Shown: positions 48,933 to 58,271, numbered from the stretch's first letter. The stretch: DNA of 64,000 bases from Vibrio ponticus (GCF_009938225.1 NZ_AP019657.1:930001-994000); one strand, 5' to 3'. A program made the numbers and translations. Notes: a model not told the origin generated them from the sequence alone.

Positions 48933-49988
48933 ATGAAAATGCAGTTTTCACCGTTGCCTTCTTTGCCTGCGGGGTTAAAGAACGGTGTGGGATTTTCTCA
49001 TCATCAAACCATCTATGCGGGTCTAGGAAGTCTAGGTAATCAATGGTTGATGCTTGATCTCGACGCTCAGCAAGCTTGGCAAGAAAAAGCCGCTTTTCCC
49101 GGCGTGGCGCGAAACGACTCAGTATGTGTACCTGTTGATGGTGGTTGTTACGTGTTTTCTGGCGCAGGGACAACCGCAGAGCTGGGCTATACCACGGTCT
49201 TGGATGATGGCTATTACTATGATTGCGAGCAAGATAGCTGGAGTTTAGTTACCGAGCAAATCCCAGTCGGTTTGCTTGGGGCAGCCGGTTGGGCTAGCGA
49301 AGGTAGCCTTTACTTTGTCGGTGGCTATAACAAGAGCCAATTTGATGGTTTGATGGCTCAGTTGAGCTCTCCGGAGTTAGCGCAGCAGCCAGAGCTAAAG
49401 CAAGCAACCTTGGCTGAATTTATGTCACGTCCGATTGAAGCTTATCAATGGAATGACCAAATTTACCGCTTTGATTGTGTGACGCAACAGTGGAGCCGAG
49501 TGGCAGCGAATCCGTTCCAAGCGAACTGTGGTGCCGGTGTATTTCGCTCAGAACAAGGTTTGGTGCTGGTCGAAGGTGAAGTGAAACCTGGGCTACGGAG
49601 TTTGCAGACCAAACAGTTTCAATTCAGTGACGGCAAATTGGTTGAAAGTGGATATCTGCCTTCTATCTTTGAAGCGGACTCTTCTCATGAAGGGCTTGCA
49701 GGCGCATTTTGTGGTGAGATTGGTGATTTATGGGTTGTTGCGGGTGGGGCATATTTTGTTGGCAGTCAAAATAACTACCGCTCAGAGCAATACTACAGTC
49801 ACCAAGGCTTGACCAAAACATTTACTGACAATCTATGGTGTTTTGATGGCTGTGAATGGCAATTGGCAGGCAAATTACCACAAGGCGCTGCGTATGGTGT
49901 GGCTCTGACAACACCATACGGTTTGGCTTTGATTGGTGGTGAGTCGCAACAAGGTGAGGCGTTCACTCAGTGTTTATTGATGACCTAA
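48933..49988 (+). CDS. NanM-like Kelch protein without signal peptide
   Basis: About 351 residues, clearly homologous to the preceding NanM ([80 protein letters not shown]). It begins directly at the first propeller blade with no export signal, so it should be cytoplasmic. It starts two bases after the nanM stop, with AGGA upstream. It may act on sialic acid inside the cell (cytosolic mutarotation before the lyase) or on a variant sialic acid; this is an inference. Confidence 0.82.
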   Translation: MKMQFSPLPSLPAGLKNGVGFSHHQTIYAGLGSLGNQWLMLDLDAQQAWQEKAAFPGVARNDSVCVPVDGGCYVFSGAGTTAELGYTTVLDDGYYYDCEQDSWSLVTEQIPVGLLGAAGWASEGSLYFVGGYNKSQFDGLMAQLSSPELAQQPELKQATLAEFMSRPIEAYQWNDQIYRFDCVTQQWSRVAANPFQANCGAGVFRSEQGLVLVEGEVKPGLRSLQTKQFQFSDGKLVESGYLPSIFEADSSHEGLAGAFCGEIGDLWVVAGGAYFVGSQNNYRSEQYYSHQGLTKTFTDNLWCFDGCEWQLAGKLPQGAAYGVALTTPYGLALIGGESQQGEAFTQCLLMT

Positions 49989-50014
49989 TTGAGTCTGGAT
50001 TCTAGTATCCCCCC

Positions 50015-50052
50015 AAAGCCCGATAATCTTAGTTTGATATCGGGCTTTTTTT
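50015..50052 (+). terminator. Terminator of nanM operon
   Basis: AAAGCCCGATA/TATCGGGCTTT (50015-50025 with 50038-50048) followed by more T. Also faces the convergent chemoreceptor gene. Confidence 0.88.
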
Positions 50053-50078
50053 ATCCAAGTCTAGTCGCGGAACACAAA

Positions 50079-52076
50079 TTAACTGAGTTTGAAGCGGTCT
50101 AGCTGCTCTTTAAGTTCATCCGCTTCTGCTTGGTAACCGTTAACGATTTGGTTGAGATCATCCGCTTGGCTGCTGGTTTGGTGGGCGATCTCGTTAAGAA
50201 TATCGACGTCCTTATCAATCGCTTCACATGCTTTCGACTGTTCAATCGTTGATTGGGCAATTGAACTAATATGGCTATTGACGTGCTCAATGCTTGTTTC
50301 AAGCATAGCGACACTCTCGTTTACGTGCTTCACGGACTCGAAAGTTGCATCACTGGCTTTTTTACTGCTCGCCATGCTTTCAACAGAGAAGCGGGTTTTC
50401 TCACTAATTTTCGCCAATAGCTTCTCAATATTTTCGGTTGCTACTTGGCTACGTTGGGCTAAATCGCGAACTTCTGACGAAACGACAGCGAAGCCCCGCC
50501 CATGCTCGCCAGCTCTTGCCGCCTCAATAGCCGCGTTGAGTGCGAGTAGGTTGGTTTGCTCTGAGACGCCATTGATCGTCTCAACAATTTGCCCAATACT
50601 TTGCGTATCAGCTGCCAGTTCAGCCATGCACTGCTCGGTTGCATTGATCTGCGTAATTAAACTTTCTACCGATTTAAATGAACGTGCACTTTGTTGCTGA
50701 CATTCGTGAACTTGGTTGTTCATTGCTGTCGTGTCGTCCATGGCTCGTTCTGCCGATTCAGCAATACCCACACTCGATTGTGCCAGTTGAGTCATCGCAG
50801 TGGCGATGTTGTCACATTTGGCAATCGTAGAGTGGCTGCTTTGCTCTAACTGCTTTGAAGAGTTCACGATACGAACCAAACGCTCGGTATTGTGATTGTT
50901 GGTTTTGGTGACATCGAGCAATAGGTGCTTTAGGTTGCCGATAAGTTTATTGGTGTTTTTGGCTATGGAGGAGATCTCATCGTTGCCACTTACTGTTAAT
51001 TGGCACGTTAAGTCATTTTGATCCGACATGGAGTTAAGTGAGCGTTTAATGTTACCCACGCGATTTCTCAGTCCCGAGACGATTGATAGCAAGACAAATG
51101 CGATAACTAGCGTGCTAACAATGGTTATCCCAGCGAGTAAGTTACGATCGAAAATGGATTGGGCTGACACGGTAGAGGCATAGGATTGCATGTTTGCTTG
51201 AATTGCATTGCGAAGCTGATTGAGTAAACCGATTCGTTGTGTCGCCATTGGAAACCACTCAGTGGCTTTGGGTCCCTGGATGGCATCAAGCGAGTGACTC
51301 TGGGCTAGAAATTGCTGTTGTACTTGTTCTACATCTAACCAAGCACGGTTGCTTTGCAGTTGATCGAGTTGGCTAGCAAATTCGACAGGCATGATGATTT
51401 TAGCGCTACGTAGTGCGTATTCACCGGATTGGATGTAGCCTTTGATGTCGTTATAGACAACGGCAGTCGCGCTGCCTCTGGCGAAGACACCGTTTAACGC
51501 GCCGCGAACTTGTCCCGCTCGCTCTTTCATTACCACCACAGAAATTAACGATTTACCAAGCGCACTCAGCTCATGACTGCGAGTTTCGCTTATTAACAAG
51601 TCAATATTGTCGATGATAAGTTGATTAAGGTTTGAGTAGTAACCAAATGGTGCAATTTGTGGTTTGAGTCTGTCGACCCCTTGACGAACATCATTAAGCT
51701 TAGCTAGCTGTGAGTTGATATCTTGCAGTAGTGAGCCAGTTAATTGACTGTCAATCGCTTGCGATTTGAATTGTTCGAGTTGGTTAATTGCGGTATCGAC
51801 TTTGGCTCTTTGGCTTCTTAGATTGTCGACGATTTCTTGATTACCTTTACTTCCGAGTACACCCGCAGTTAAACCACGCTCAACCGCCAAGTTATGAGCG
51901 AGATCGTCATAGCGAATCACGAGATTAACCAGTTGTTCGTCTTTGATCGTGGTTTGTGACTTGTTGTTGAGGGCAAAAATATCGAGAGTTGCAAGCGCAA
52001 TAGCGATAACAACAGGTATTGCCACAGCAAGGCTTACGACAAAGTAGAGTGGAAACCGACGTAGAATTGACTGCAT
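50079..52076 (-). CDS. Methyl-accepting chemotaxis protein with NIT-type sensor
   Basis: 665 residues. TM1 ([20 protein letters not shown]) leads into a periplasmic domain of about 280 residues. It carries NIT (nitrate/nitrite-sensing) signatures: [13 protein letters not shown] near residue 65 and [19 protein letters not shown] near residue 185. TM2 ([21 protein letters not shown]), HAMP and the signalling domain ([35 protein letters not shown]) follow. No CheR pentapeptide. Its position beside nan genes may be chance. Confidence 0.9.
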   Translation of the reverse strand: MQSILRRFPLYFVVSLAVAIPVVIAIALATLDIFALNNKSQTTIKDEQLVNLVIRYDDLAHNLAVERGLTAGVLGSKGNQEIVDNLRSQRAKVDTAINQLEQFKSQAIDSQLTGSLLQDINSQLAKLNDVRQGVDRLKPQIAPFGYYSNLNQLIIDNIDLLISETRSHELSALGKSLISVVVMKERAGQVRGALNGVFARGSATAVVYNDIKGYIQSGEYALRSAKIIMPVEFASQLDQLQSNRAWLDVEQVQQQFLAQSHSLDAIQGPKATEWFPMATQRIGLLNQLRNAIQANMQSYASTVSAQSIFDRNLLAGITIVSTLVIAFVLLSIVSGLRNRVGNIKRSLNSMSDQNDLTCQLTVSGNDEISSIAKNTNKLIGNLKHLLLDVTKTNNHNTERLVRIVNSSKQLEQSSHSTIAKCDNIATAMTQLAQSSVGIAESAERAMDDTTAMNNQVHECQQQSARSFKSVESLITQINATEQCMAELAADTQSIGQIVETINGVSEQTNLLALNAAIEAARAGEHGRGFAVVSSEVRDLAQRSQVATENIEKLLAKISEKTRFSVESMASSKKASDATFESVKHVNESVAMLETSIEHVNSHISSIAQSTIEQSKACEAIDKDVDILNEIAHQTSSQADDLNQIVNGYQAEADELKEQLDRFKLS

Positions 52077-52671
52077 TATTATTGTCTCCCTGACGCGATA
52101 GCAAGCAAATATTATTAGTGTAGTTGTATATTTGCTGGTACTAAAGTGTTACTAATCAGTAAATTATCAAAGAGTGATGAACGGATGAAATATTGTGCAT
52201 TGAAGCCAATCAATAGTGACAAAGCTTAAAAAAACGACAGTTTTAAGTGGAAAAAGGATTCGTATCGTAAAAGGAAAAGTGATGTGTTGCCTTCGACCTC
52301 GACAAGCAGATGATTCTATTTAGTCTCAGTTTAGTTCACCGATCTATATCGCAATGAGATCTTATTAAGAACGGTTCAATATAAAAACCTTAAGCTCATA
52401 TTTGGTCGGCCAAACTCTTTCATGGCTATTGCTCGAGAATCAATTAGATTAAACAGTGGCTTGCAATGGCGATGAGTTTAAGCAATTTTCTCTCCAAAAA
52501 AAGTTCCGAAAAGAGTTAGATTTAATTCATAGAATACGATGAAATTCCTTACAAACTGGCAAGGTCTCTATCGGCAACAAACTTGTTAGACACGAGTTTC
52601 GAGCAAGGATAAGAGCAAGCAGTCAGCCATATCCTAATGCATTAAGTTAAATCACTAGGAAGGGAAGAGAT
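52077..52671. other. 595-bp intergenic region
   Basis: AT-rich, between divergent genes. I found no ORF of note, no tRNA and no clear terminator. It must include the promoters of the chemoreceptor and of the DUF3316 gene. Confidence 0.35.
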
Positions 52672-53028
52672 ATGAAAAGCTTAACAACTATTGCAGGTCT
52701 ATTAGCGCTTACCGCTGCATCAAGTGTATTTGCAGGCGGTTACCATTGGCAAAGCAAAGTCACCACTATAGAGGGCGATGTTGTCCATTCTAAACAAGCG
52801 GCTTATGACGCAGGTTTAAATATGATCAATGACTATCGCAATAAGTCATCACGAGAACTGCGCAACGAGTTTTCGTCAGCGTTTGATTATGTAGACCGCA
52901 ACTCATTCTCCATTACTGATACGAGAGTCACGGTTGATGAGTTTTTACGTGGTGACGGTAAAGTGGCTTACCAACCTGTACTTGATGTGCGTTATGAATA
53001 CAGAAAGCGCGAGCCGGGTAGTCGCTAA
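52672..53028 (+). CDS. Small exported protein, DUF3316-like
   Basis: 118 residues, signal peptide (cleavage near VFA-GGY). The mature protein is basic/aromatic with a predicted strand ending in LDVRYEYRKRE. It resembles the DUF3316 group of Vibrio periplasmic proteins, function unknown. GGAAGGGAAGAG precedes the ATG. A terminator at 53060-53082 follows. Confidence 0.65.
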   Translation: MKSLTTIAGLLALTAASSVFAGGYHWQSKVTTIEGDVVHSKQAAYDAGLNMINDYRNKSSRELRNEFSSAFDYVDRNSFSITDTRVTVDEFLRGDGKVAYQPVLDVRYEYRKREPGSR

Positions 53029-53059
53029 TCGTTGATATTATCCAAGTCTGAATTAGTTC

Positions 53060-53082
53060 AAAGAGAGCAATGGCTCTCTTTT
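53060..53082 (+). terminator. Terminator between the DUF3316-like gene and the GntR gene
   Basis: AAAGAGAGC/GCTCTCTTT (53060-53068 with 53073-53081) with loop AATG and a T tail. Confidence 0.82.
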
Positions 53083-53163
53083 CCATTTTCCAATGTATTA
53101 GCGAATTTTTCTCAGGTAATATGCGTTAAAGCAAAGAGCGACGGAAATAGAAAAGGGCACCGA

Positions 53164-53868
53164 GTGCAATACGTAAAGATTAAAGATTCGATAGTAGAGC
53201 AAATCGAAGCGGGTATGTTATCACCACGGCAAAAATTGCCCGCAGAGCGCAAACTTGCTGAATCATTTGATACGACTCGAGTGACTTTACGTGAAGCGTT
53301 GTCGCTGCTTGAAGCCGAAGGTCGAATTTATCGTGAAGACCGCCGTGGTTGGTTTATCTCACCGCTACCATTGCGCTACGATCTCACTCAAGCGCCCAAT
53401 TTTTCTGACATGGCGCAAGCACAGAATCGAGTTGCCAAAACCGAGTTGATAGCAGCCAAAGGTATTTTAGCCGACAAGGTTGCCACTCGTCTGCTCAACT
53501 TAGCCCCTTTTACTGATGTTTATCGTGTCGAACAGGTACGTTATTTAGAAGACCGTCCAGTGGCGTATGTGACGAAATACATCCGCTCAGAACGTTTCCC
53601 TAATTTGTTGAAGAATGATCTTAGCCAACCTCTGAGCGATGTTTATCGTGACGCTTTCGCAGTGAGTTACCATAAGTCGAGTTTTCGAATCGCGACCACG
53701 TCTTTATTGGGTGAACCGGCACAAGCATTGAGAGCGACTGTAGGCACTCCGGCAATTGTAGTTGAGCGTGTGAATTATGACCGTCATGGTGAATTGATTG
53801 ACTGCGTGATTGAGTCGTGGCGTCATGATGCCATCAGTATTGAATCTTGGGTGGAAAAGGCGTTTTAG
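53164..53868 (+). CDS. GntR-family regulator with UTRA domain
   Basis: About 234 residues. A winged helix of the GntR/HutC type (YVKIKDSIVEQIEAGMLSPRQKLPAERKLAESFDTTRVTLREALSLLEAEG) is followed by a UTRA ligand domain ending VVERVNYDRHGELIDCVIESWRHDAI. The sequence resembles the regulator labelled PhnR in Vibrio phosphonate clusters, but no phosphonate genes are nearby. GTG 53164 with AAGGG upstream is preferred. The longer frame from 53032 would read through the terminator at 53060-53082. Confidence 0.82.
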   Translation: MQYVKIKDSIVEQIEAGMLSPRQKLPAERKLAESFDTTRVTLREALSLLEAEGRIYREDRRGWFISPLPLRYDLTQAPNFSDMAQAQNRVAKTELIAAKGILADKVATRLLNLAPFTDVYRVEQVRYLEDRPVAYVTKYIRSERFPNLLKNDLSQPLSDVYRDAFAVSYHKSSFRIATTSLLGEPAQALRATVGTPAIVVERVNYDRHGELIDCVIESWRHDAISIESWVEKAF

Positions 53869-53888
53869 CCTCATCGCTTAGGAGAGAT

Positions 53889-53915
53889 AAGTGGGCGAAT
53901 GTATCACCCACTTTT
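53889..53915 (+). terminator. Terminator after the GntR gene
   Basis: AAGTGGG/CCCACTT (53889-53895 with 53907-53913) with a short T tail, between convergent genes. Confidence 0.65.
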
Positions 53916-53927
53916 ACTATTGCGTAT

Positions 53928-54260
53928 TTAAGCGCAGCACTTCTTGTATTTCTTGCCACTACCACAGCTACATGGATCGTTTCTGTTTGGTGTCTTTTCA
54001 AAAACAGTCGTAGTCGGCTTGTTGATTACTGTGTCCAATTCAATGGTATTTTCTTCTTTGCTGGCATCAACCACGATGTTGGCAAATAGAGCGTGCTGTT
54101 CAACAATGGCTTCAATTTCAGCTTTGCGAGCTTCGCTAGCAACAGTCACTGAAAGTGGCGCTTCTTCACTGCCAGGTTTCACATCGCGGTTTACGTTGTA
54201 ACCAGAAATTACGTGGTTTTGTCGAGCGTCAATGCGACCCTTAAAAAACAGTTTTGACAT
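53928..54260 (-). CDS. SEC-C motif protein (PBPRA1643 family)
   Basis: 110 residues. A C-terminal zinc-binding SEC-C motif (RNDPCSCGSGKKYKKCCA) follows a domain of about 85 residues containing FFKGRIDARQNHVISGYNV. This matches a small gamma-proteobacterial family (PBPRA1643-type). SEC-C motifs bind zinc and mediate protein or ribosome contacts; the role here is unknown. The start at 54260 is chosen for the family-like MSKLFFKG opening; an upstream extension has no such similarity. Confidence 0.82.
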   Translation of the reverse strand: MSKLFFKGRIDARQNHVISGYNVNRDVKPGSEEAPLSVTVASEARKAEIEAIVEQHALFANIVVDASKEENTIELDTVINKPTTTVFEKTPNRNDPCSCGSGKKYKKCCA

Positions 54261-54489
54261 GTTTAACTCTTGTTTGAGTGTGGAATAAAAGAGCAGGGGA
54301 TTATACGTATCATTTGCGAATGATAAAGAAATATGTTGGATGTAGAGCGTGTTAACGATCTCACTCGCGTGGTGCACGTTTGATCTAAGTCTAACTCTCT
54401 GTCTGTCTAAATTTCAATCAAAGCTCACTGACATAAAGGTAAAAAGTGAGTAGGGTTTTGCGTAAATCTATGATGTTGTTGAGGTCGCT

Positions 54490-54786
54490 ATGGGTTTGGA
54501 AGCTCTAATCTTTGCCACTGATGTATTTATCACCACTTGCTGTATGTTTATCGCCTCTCGGCTTTCATTTGTTTCAGTAGAGTTTCGAGCGCTATTGATC
54601 ATTGCTGTGATCGTTTCGTTGGTGTCGTTGATCCCTGTTGTTGGCTGGATTGGAGGCTTAGTTCTCTTTATCTATTTGCTTAGTAAAGCCGCTAACGCCA
54701 GTTTTGGCGACTGCATTTGGGTGGTGTTATTTACCAAGCTGGTTTCCGCCGGCGTAATTATGCTTTTGGGTAGTATGTTGGCTTGA
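54490..54786 (+). CDS. Small inner-membrane protein
   Basis: 98 residues with three predicted transmembrane segments (LIFATDVFITTCCMFIASRL; ALLIIAVIVSLVSLIPVVGWIGGLVLFIYLL; VLFTKLVSAGVIMLLGSML). Not assigned to a named family. It precedes the SMR gene by 51 bases on the same strand and may be cotranscribed. Confidence 0.6.
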   Translation: MGLEALIFATDVFITTCCMFIASRLSFVSVEFRALLIIAVIVSLVSLIPVVGWIGGLVLFIYLLSKAANASFGDCIWVVLFTKLVSAGVIMLLGSMLA

Positions 54787-54837
54787 TAATGGCTTTTAAC
54801 GTCAGTTTAAGCTGTTTGTCACTACTGAGGTTGAATT

Positions 54838-55167
54838 ATGGGATACATTTATTTGACGATTGCTATTGTCGCTGAAGTTATCGCGACCGGTGCGCTAAAA
54901 TCCTCTCAAGGCTTTACTCAACTGATGCCAAGTGTTGTGGTGGTGATTGGCTACAGCGTCGCTTTCTATTTTCTCTCTTTGGTGCTGCGCACGATTCCGG
55001 TTGGTATTGCTTATGCAATTTGGTCTGGCTTAGGTGTGGTGTTGATCTCTTTAGTTGCCGCAGTAGTATTTAAGCAGAAACTGGATTTAGCTGCTGTGAT
55101 TGGCATGGTATTGATTGTGAGCGGAGTGGTGGTGATTAATTTGTTTTCTAATACTTCAAGCCACTAG
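54838..55167 (+). CDS. SMR family multidrug efflux protein (EmrE-like)
   Basis: 109 residues with four transmembrane helices. The essential membrane Glu ([21 protein letters not shown], residue 13, equivalent to EmrE Glu14), the conserved Tyr-Ala-Ile-Trp ([13 protein letters not shown]) and the FKQKLD loop are all present. It works as an antiparallel dimer that exchanges protons for cationic drugs. Confidence 0.92.
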   Translation: MGYIYLTIAIVAEVIATGALKSSQGFTQLMPSVVVVIGYSVAFYFLSLVLRTIPVGIAYAIWSGLGVVLISLVAAVVFKQKLDLAAVIGMVLIVSGVVVINLFSNTSSH

Positions 55168-55303
55168 TTGAATTGATCTGTACGATTGATGCGACCAATT
55201 TCTATTTTCCGTCAAGAGTAAAGAGAAGTGCTTAGTGCTTATGTTAGGGTTGGATGGTTACGTGAGGTAACGAAACTAAACACATAAGTAAGGATCATTA
55301 ACT

Positions 55304-55897
55304 ATGACGCAAGTGGATGAAATCTGGCGTTCATATTATCAAAAAGCATTATCGCGCCCCCATTTGAAACGTACCGAATTTGCACTAAAGTTGAACGAGT
55401 CGACAACCAGAGTTGCCATCGATTGTGGTTGCGGCACCGGCAGTGACGTCGATTATTTAGCGCAGAGCGGCTATCAAGTTTATGGTTTTGACATCAACCA
55501 AGACTCTGTGATGATTTGTCACAAGCGTTTCGAGGGCAAATCATTGGTAGAGATTTCGCAATCGTCATTTGAATCGTTTGAATACCCTAAAGCCGGCGTG
55601 GTCTTAGCTAATTCCAGTCTATTCTTTGCTAAGCCAGAGCGGTTTGCGATCACTTGGCAAAACATTGAGACTTGTTTAGAAGTTGGCGGCGTTTTTGCTG
55701 GTGACTTTATGGGGGAAAGAGACAGTTGGGCGAGCAATTATCACAGTTCAACTGCGCCCCTTAGTGAGCAACAAGTTCTCGCGTTATTTGATGATTTCGA
55801 AATTGTCCGATTTTTTGAGCGAGACGAACGAGCGCCCACATCTCTGGGTGTAGTGAAGCATTGGCATACCTATTCTGTAATAGCAATTAAGCGCTAG
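55304..55897 (+). CDS. Class I SAM-dependent methyltransferase
   Basis: 197 residues. The SAM-binding motif I reads VAIDCGCGTGSDVDYLA and an acidic end of strand 2 is in YQVYGFDINQ. The rest (VLANSSLFFAKPERF; GGVFAGDFMGERDSW) fits a small-molecule or TehB-like methyltransferase. The substrate cannot be predicted. Confidence 0.82.
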   Translation: MTQVDEIWRSYYQKALSRPHLKRTEFALKLNESTTRVAIDCGCGTGSDVDYLAQSGYQVYGFDINQDSVMICHKRFEGKSLVEISQSSFESFEYPKAGVVLANSSLFFAKPERFAITWQNIETCLEVGGVFAGDFMGERDSWASNYHSSTAPLSEQQVLALFDDFEIVRFFERDERAPTSLGVVKHWHTYSVIAIKR

Positions 55898-56128
55898 TGG
55901 GAGGTGTTCCAAAGCATATATTAGTTGTGATATTTAGGCAGTAACGCCGATTTAAACCAATGAACTGAAATGTGACAGCAGTGGTCAACACTGTTTTGAT
56001 AGACGAATGTCTAACAGTGAAGCAGCGGTTTAGGAGTTTGGTTTATGTTAGATAAACTAATGATTTAAGGCGATACTCTCACAAAAACTTGCTGAGAGTA
56101 TCACTTTTTCGATTCCGTGAAAGGCTGG
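55898..56128. other. Intergenic region with an orphan terminator
   Basis: No gene recognised. A 10-bp stem GATACTCTCA/TGAGAGTATC (56072-56081 with 56093-56102) followed by ACTTTTT ends a plus-strand transcript. Upstream of it a seven-codon ORF (ATG 56044) has AGGAG about nine bases before it. It could be the 3' end of the methyltransferase mRNA or a small RNA. Confidence 0.4.
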
Positions 56129-56293
56129 TTACAGTACCCAAAATAGGCTTAGTAACAGAACTACTGCTGAGGTAGAAACGAACATTACTGCAAGTGTTAG
56201 GACTTCTTCTAGAGTCGATACTTGTTGGGTATTTTTAGTTTCTATTTGCGTAGCTTTTTCAGTGTCCAACATTGATAGTAGTGCTGAGTTCAT
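56129..56293 (-). CDS. 54-residue single-pass membrane protein
   Basis: A short ORF with a good ribosome-binding site (AAGGTGG, six bases before ATG 56293). The first 30 residues are polar (MNSALLSMLDTEKATQIETK...). The last 25 form a hydrophobic helix (VLTLAVMFVSTSAVVLLLSL) ending FWVL. It may be a tail-anchored small membrane protein. No homologue is recognised. The hairpin at 56072-56102 lies 27 bases past its stop. Confidence 0.5.
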   Translation of the reverse strand: MNSALLSMLDTEKATQIETKNTQQVSTLEEVLTLAVMFVSTSAVVLLLSLFWVL

Positions 56294-56600
56294 AGTCTCC
56301 ACCTTATGTAATCAAGTTTCAAAAGACAGGGTAAATATTACTCAAAATGTGACATTCGTCAAATTAAAACTGCAAGAAAATTACAATTATTTTTGTAATG
56401 TTTAGATTAGCTTTTCTAATTGATTTGGCAGTATTTTTTCAATCCTTTATAGGACAATGTCTACGGCTTAATTTATAAAATTAACCACCTCAGAGATGTC
56501 TGGTTTTATAAATTATCGTTTATCAACTTGTCCTCGAAATTTGTATTTAATAATTTAGCTATCTCTACTTTGGTGCAAAGGGTCAAATCAACTATTTGGG
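56294..56600. other. AT-rich intergenic region
   Basis: About 300 bases between the small membrane ORF and the candidate sRNA. Very AT-rich, with no ORF; presumably promoters. Confidence 0.35.
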
Positions 56601-56678
56601 GTGGAGGCGTGATTGCACTGAGTGGAAGAAAGTATGGTTGTAACCATATCGAGCGTAAAAAACCTCCACTTTTTTTTA
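56601..56678 (+). ncRNA. Candidate small RNA or orphan terminator
   Basis: GTGGAGG (56601-56607) pairs with CCTCCAC (56663-56669), followed by eight or nine T. The interior contains a second hairpin (TATGGTT/AACCATA, 56633-56648). No coding gene ends here, so this is either a small RNA of about 80 bases or the 3' end of a longer non-coding transcript. No known sRNA is recognised. Confidence 0.4.
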
Positions 56679-56765
56679 AATTTACAATAAATAGTTAATC
56701 TAGATTAAGGTTTTGTCGCCGCTAGAGCGTATCATCACGCGATAAACTTTGTGGTTTAAGTGCAC

Positions 56766-56809
56766 AAAAGAGAACAGCTATGCAGTGATGTATGGCTGTT
56801 CTCTTTTTT
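56766..56809. terminator. Strong terminator in the intergenic region
   Basis: A 13-bp stem AAAAGAGAACAGC/GCTGTTCTCTTTT (56766-56778 with 56795-56807) with a six-T run. It can act in both directions. No annotated gene ends immediately upstream. Confidence 0.8.
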
Positions 56810-56881
56810 GTTCTTGCTCTCAAGCGATGAAACCTCGCGAATACTGAGGCAATTAAAATAATAAGCATTAGAGGATTGGAT

Positions 56882-57994
56882 GTGAGCTTCCTATTTTCCC
56901 CAAGCCGTATTGGCAACATGACTTTAAAAAACCGCTTTGTGCGCAGCGCAACGTGGGAAAACCTTGCTACAGAAGATGGACATATGACAGATCGTCTGTA
57001 TGAGATCTACGAGGAACTGGCGCAAGGTGAAGTCGGTTTGATTGTGACGGGTTATGCCAACATCGTCGAAGAAGAGAAGCCGAACGCTGGTATGATGGGA
57101 ATGTACAACGATTCATTTATCCCTGAATATCAAAAACTCACGGATTTGGTACATCAATACGACTCGAAAATTGTTATGCAGCTTGCCTATGGCGGCACTA
57201 AAACCACCTTTAATGTGGGTGAGCGTGTAATCTTTGCGCCAAGTGAAGTGCCTGAACGTGGTACCAAAACGCAAGGTAAGGCGATGACAAAAGCCGAAAT
57301 CGACTACATTGTTGAAGCTTTTGCCTTGGCAAGCAAGCGTGCACAAGACTCCGGTTTTGATGGCGTTGAAATCCATGCGGCGCACACTTACCTGATCAAC
57401 CAATTTTTAAGCCCATACTACAACCAGCGTGAAGACGAATATGGCGGTAGCTTAGAAAACCGCATGCGTTTCTTAGTCGAGATTTATCAAGCAACGCGTA
57501 AACTTGTTGGCGATGATTTCCCAATCTTGGTTAAGCTTACTGCCACTGAGTTTTTTGAGGGTGGTGCAACCTTTGATGAAACACGTGTCGTGTGTAAGAA
57601 GCTAGAAGAGTTAGGTGTTGATGCGATCATCATTTCCGGCAATATTCACGGTAATGCTAGCACTATGATTGGCGAACAATTTGATGGCTACACGTTACAA
57701 GCCGAAGGCTATTTCCACGAATATGGCGATGTGATCAGTCAAGAAGTGAATGTGCCGGTGATTACCGTTGGTGGTTTAGGTGATATCTGCGCGATTGAAG
57801 AGATCGCTGAGCGCACCAATATCCAATACTTTGCTTTGTCACGTCCTCTGATGGCTGAACCACTGCTAGTTAAGCGTTGGTTAGAAGCTGATCGCAAACC
57901 AGTAGATTGTGAACGTTGTTCAAAGTGCCGCACCAAACGCGGTAACTTCTGCGTGGTGTATAACAAGCCAAATCAGCGCAATCGAGCCGCTTAA
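56882..57994 (+). CDS. NADH:flavin oxidoreductase (Old Yellow Enzyme family)
   Basis: About 370 residues, FMN TIM barrel. Visible signatures are LFSPSRIGNMTLKNRFVRSATWE, QLAYGG, FDGVEIHAAHTYLINQFLSPYYNQREDEYGGSLENRMRF and the FMN phosphate site in VITVGGLGD. The C-terminus has a CERCSKCRTKRGNFC cluster resembling, but not equal to, the Fe-S motif of 2,4-dienoyl-CoA reductase relatives. GTG 56882 with GAGG seven bases upstream is preferred over TTG 56876. The substrate is unknown, probably an alpha,beta-unsaturated carbonyl compound. Confidence 0.88.
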   Translation: MSFLFSPSRIGNMTLKNRFVRSATWENLATEDGHMTDRLYEIYEELAQGEVGLIVTGYANIVEEEKPNAGMMGMYNDSFIPEYQKLTDLVHQYDSKIVMQLAYGGTKTTFNVGERVIFAPSEVPERGTKTQGKAMTKAEIDYIVEAFALASKRAQDSGFDGVEIHAAHTYLINQFLSPYYNQREDEYGGSLENRMRFLVEIYQATRKLVGDDFPILVKLTATEFFEGGATFDETRVVCKKLEELGVDAIIISGNIHGNASTMIGEQFDGYTLQAEGYFHEYGDVISQEVNVPVITVGGLGDICAIEEIAERTNIQYFALSRPLMAEPLLVKRWLEADRKPVDCERCSKCRTKRGNFCVVYNKPNQRNRAA

Positions 57995-58011
57995 TTAATC
58001 GCTCAATGACC

Positions 58012-58038
58012 AAAGCTCTCTTTCAAGGGAGCTTTTTT
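58012..58038 (+). terminator. Terminator after the flavin oxidoreductase gene
   Basis: AAAGCTCTC/GGGAGCTTT (one G-T pair; 58012-58020 with 58027-58035) followed by T. Confidence 0.82.
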
Positions 58039-58114
58039 GTATTGGTGGCTAGATTGAAGCAAAGTATTGAGCTCATGGTCGTTAACTGCCTGAGTTATAA
58101 AGCGTAAGCGTTAG

Positions 58115-58234
58115 GTGAGCAATTTGGACAGTTATGCGCCAGAGCTCGACGCTTTGCAAGGTTACTGTCAGCGGCTTGCTAAATTTACTCACTTGGACAA
58201 AAAAGAACTAACACCTTTAGCGATGAAACCATAG
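58115..58234 (+). pseudogene. Possible relic of a Crp/Fnr-type regulator N-terminus
   Basis: A 39-codon open frame starting at GTG 58115. The end (LAKFTHLDKKELTPLAMKP) looks like the first helices of Crp/Fnr family regulators, but the frame stops before the cyclic-nucleotide-binding barrel and nothing downstream continues it. Tentative. Confidence 0.25.
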
Positions 58235-58271
58235 AATGCGCGCCGATTTAACATTTATTGATTGAGTTAAA

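Noticed and set aside
53032..53163. N-terminal extension of the GntR regulator
   Set aside because: It would translate through a clear terminator hairpin (53060-53082) and has no similarity to the family; GTG 53164 begins right at the winged helix.
56044..56067. Seven-codon ORF with AGGAG upstream
   Set aside because: Too short to support as a leader peptide, and no regulated gene follows; mentioned only as context for the orphan terminator.
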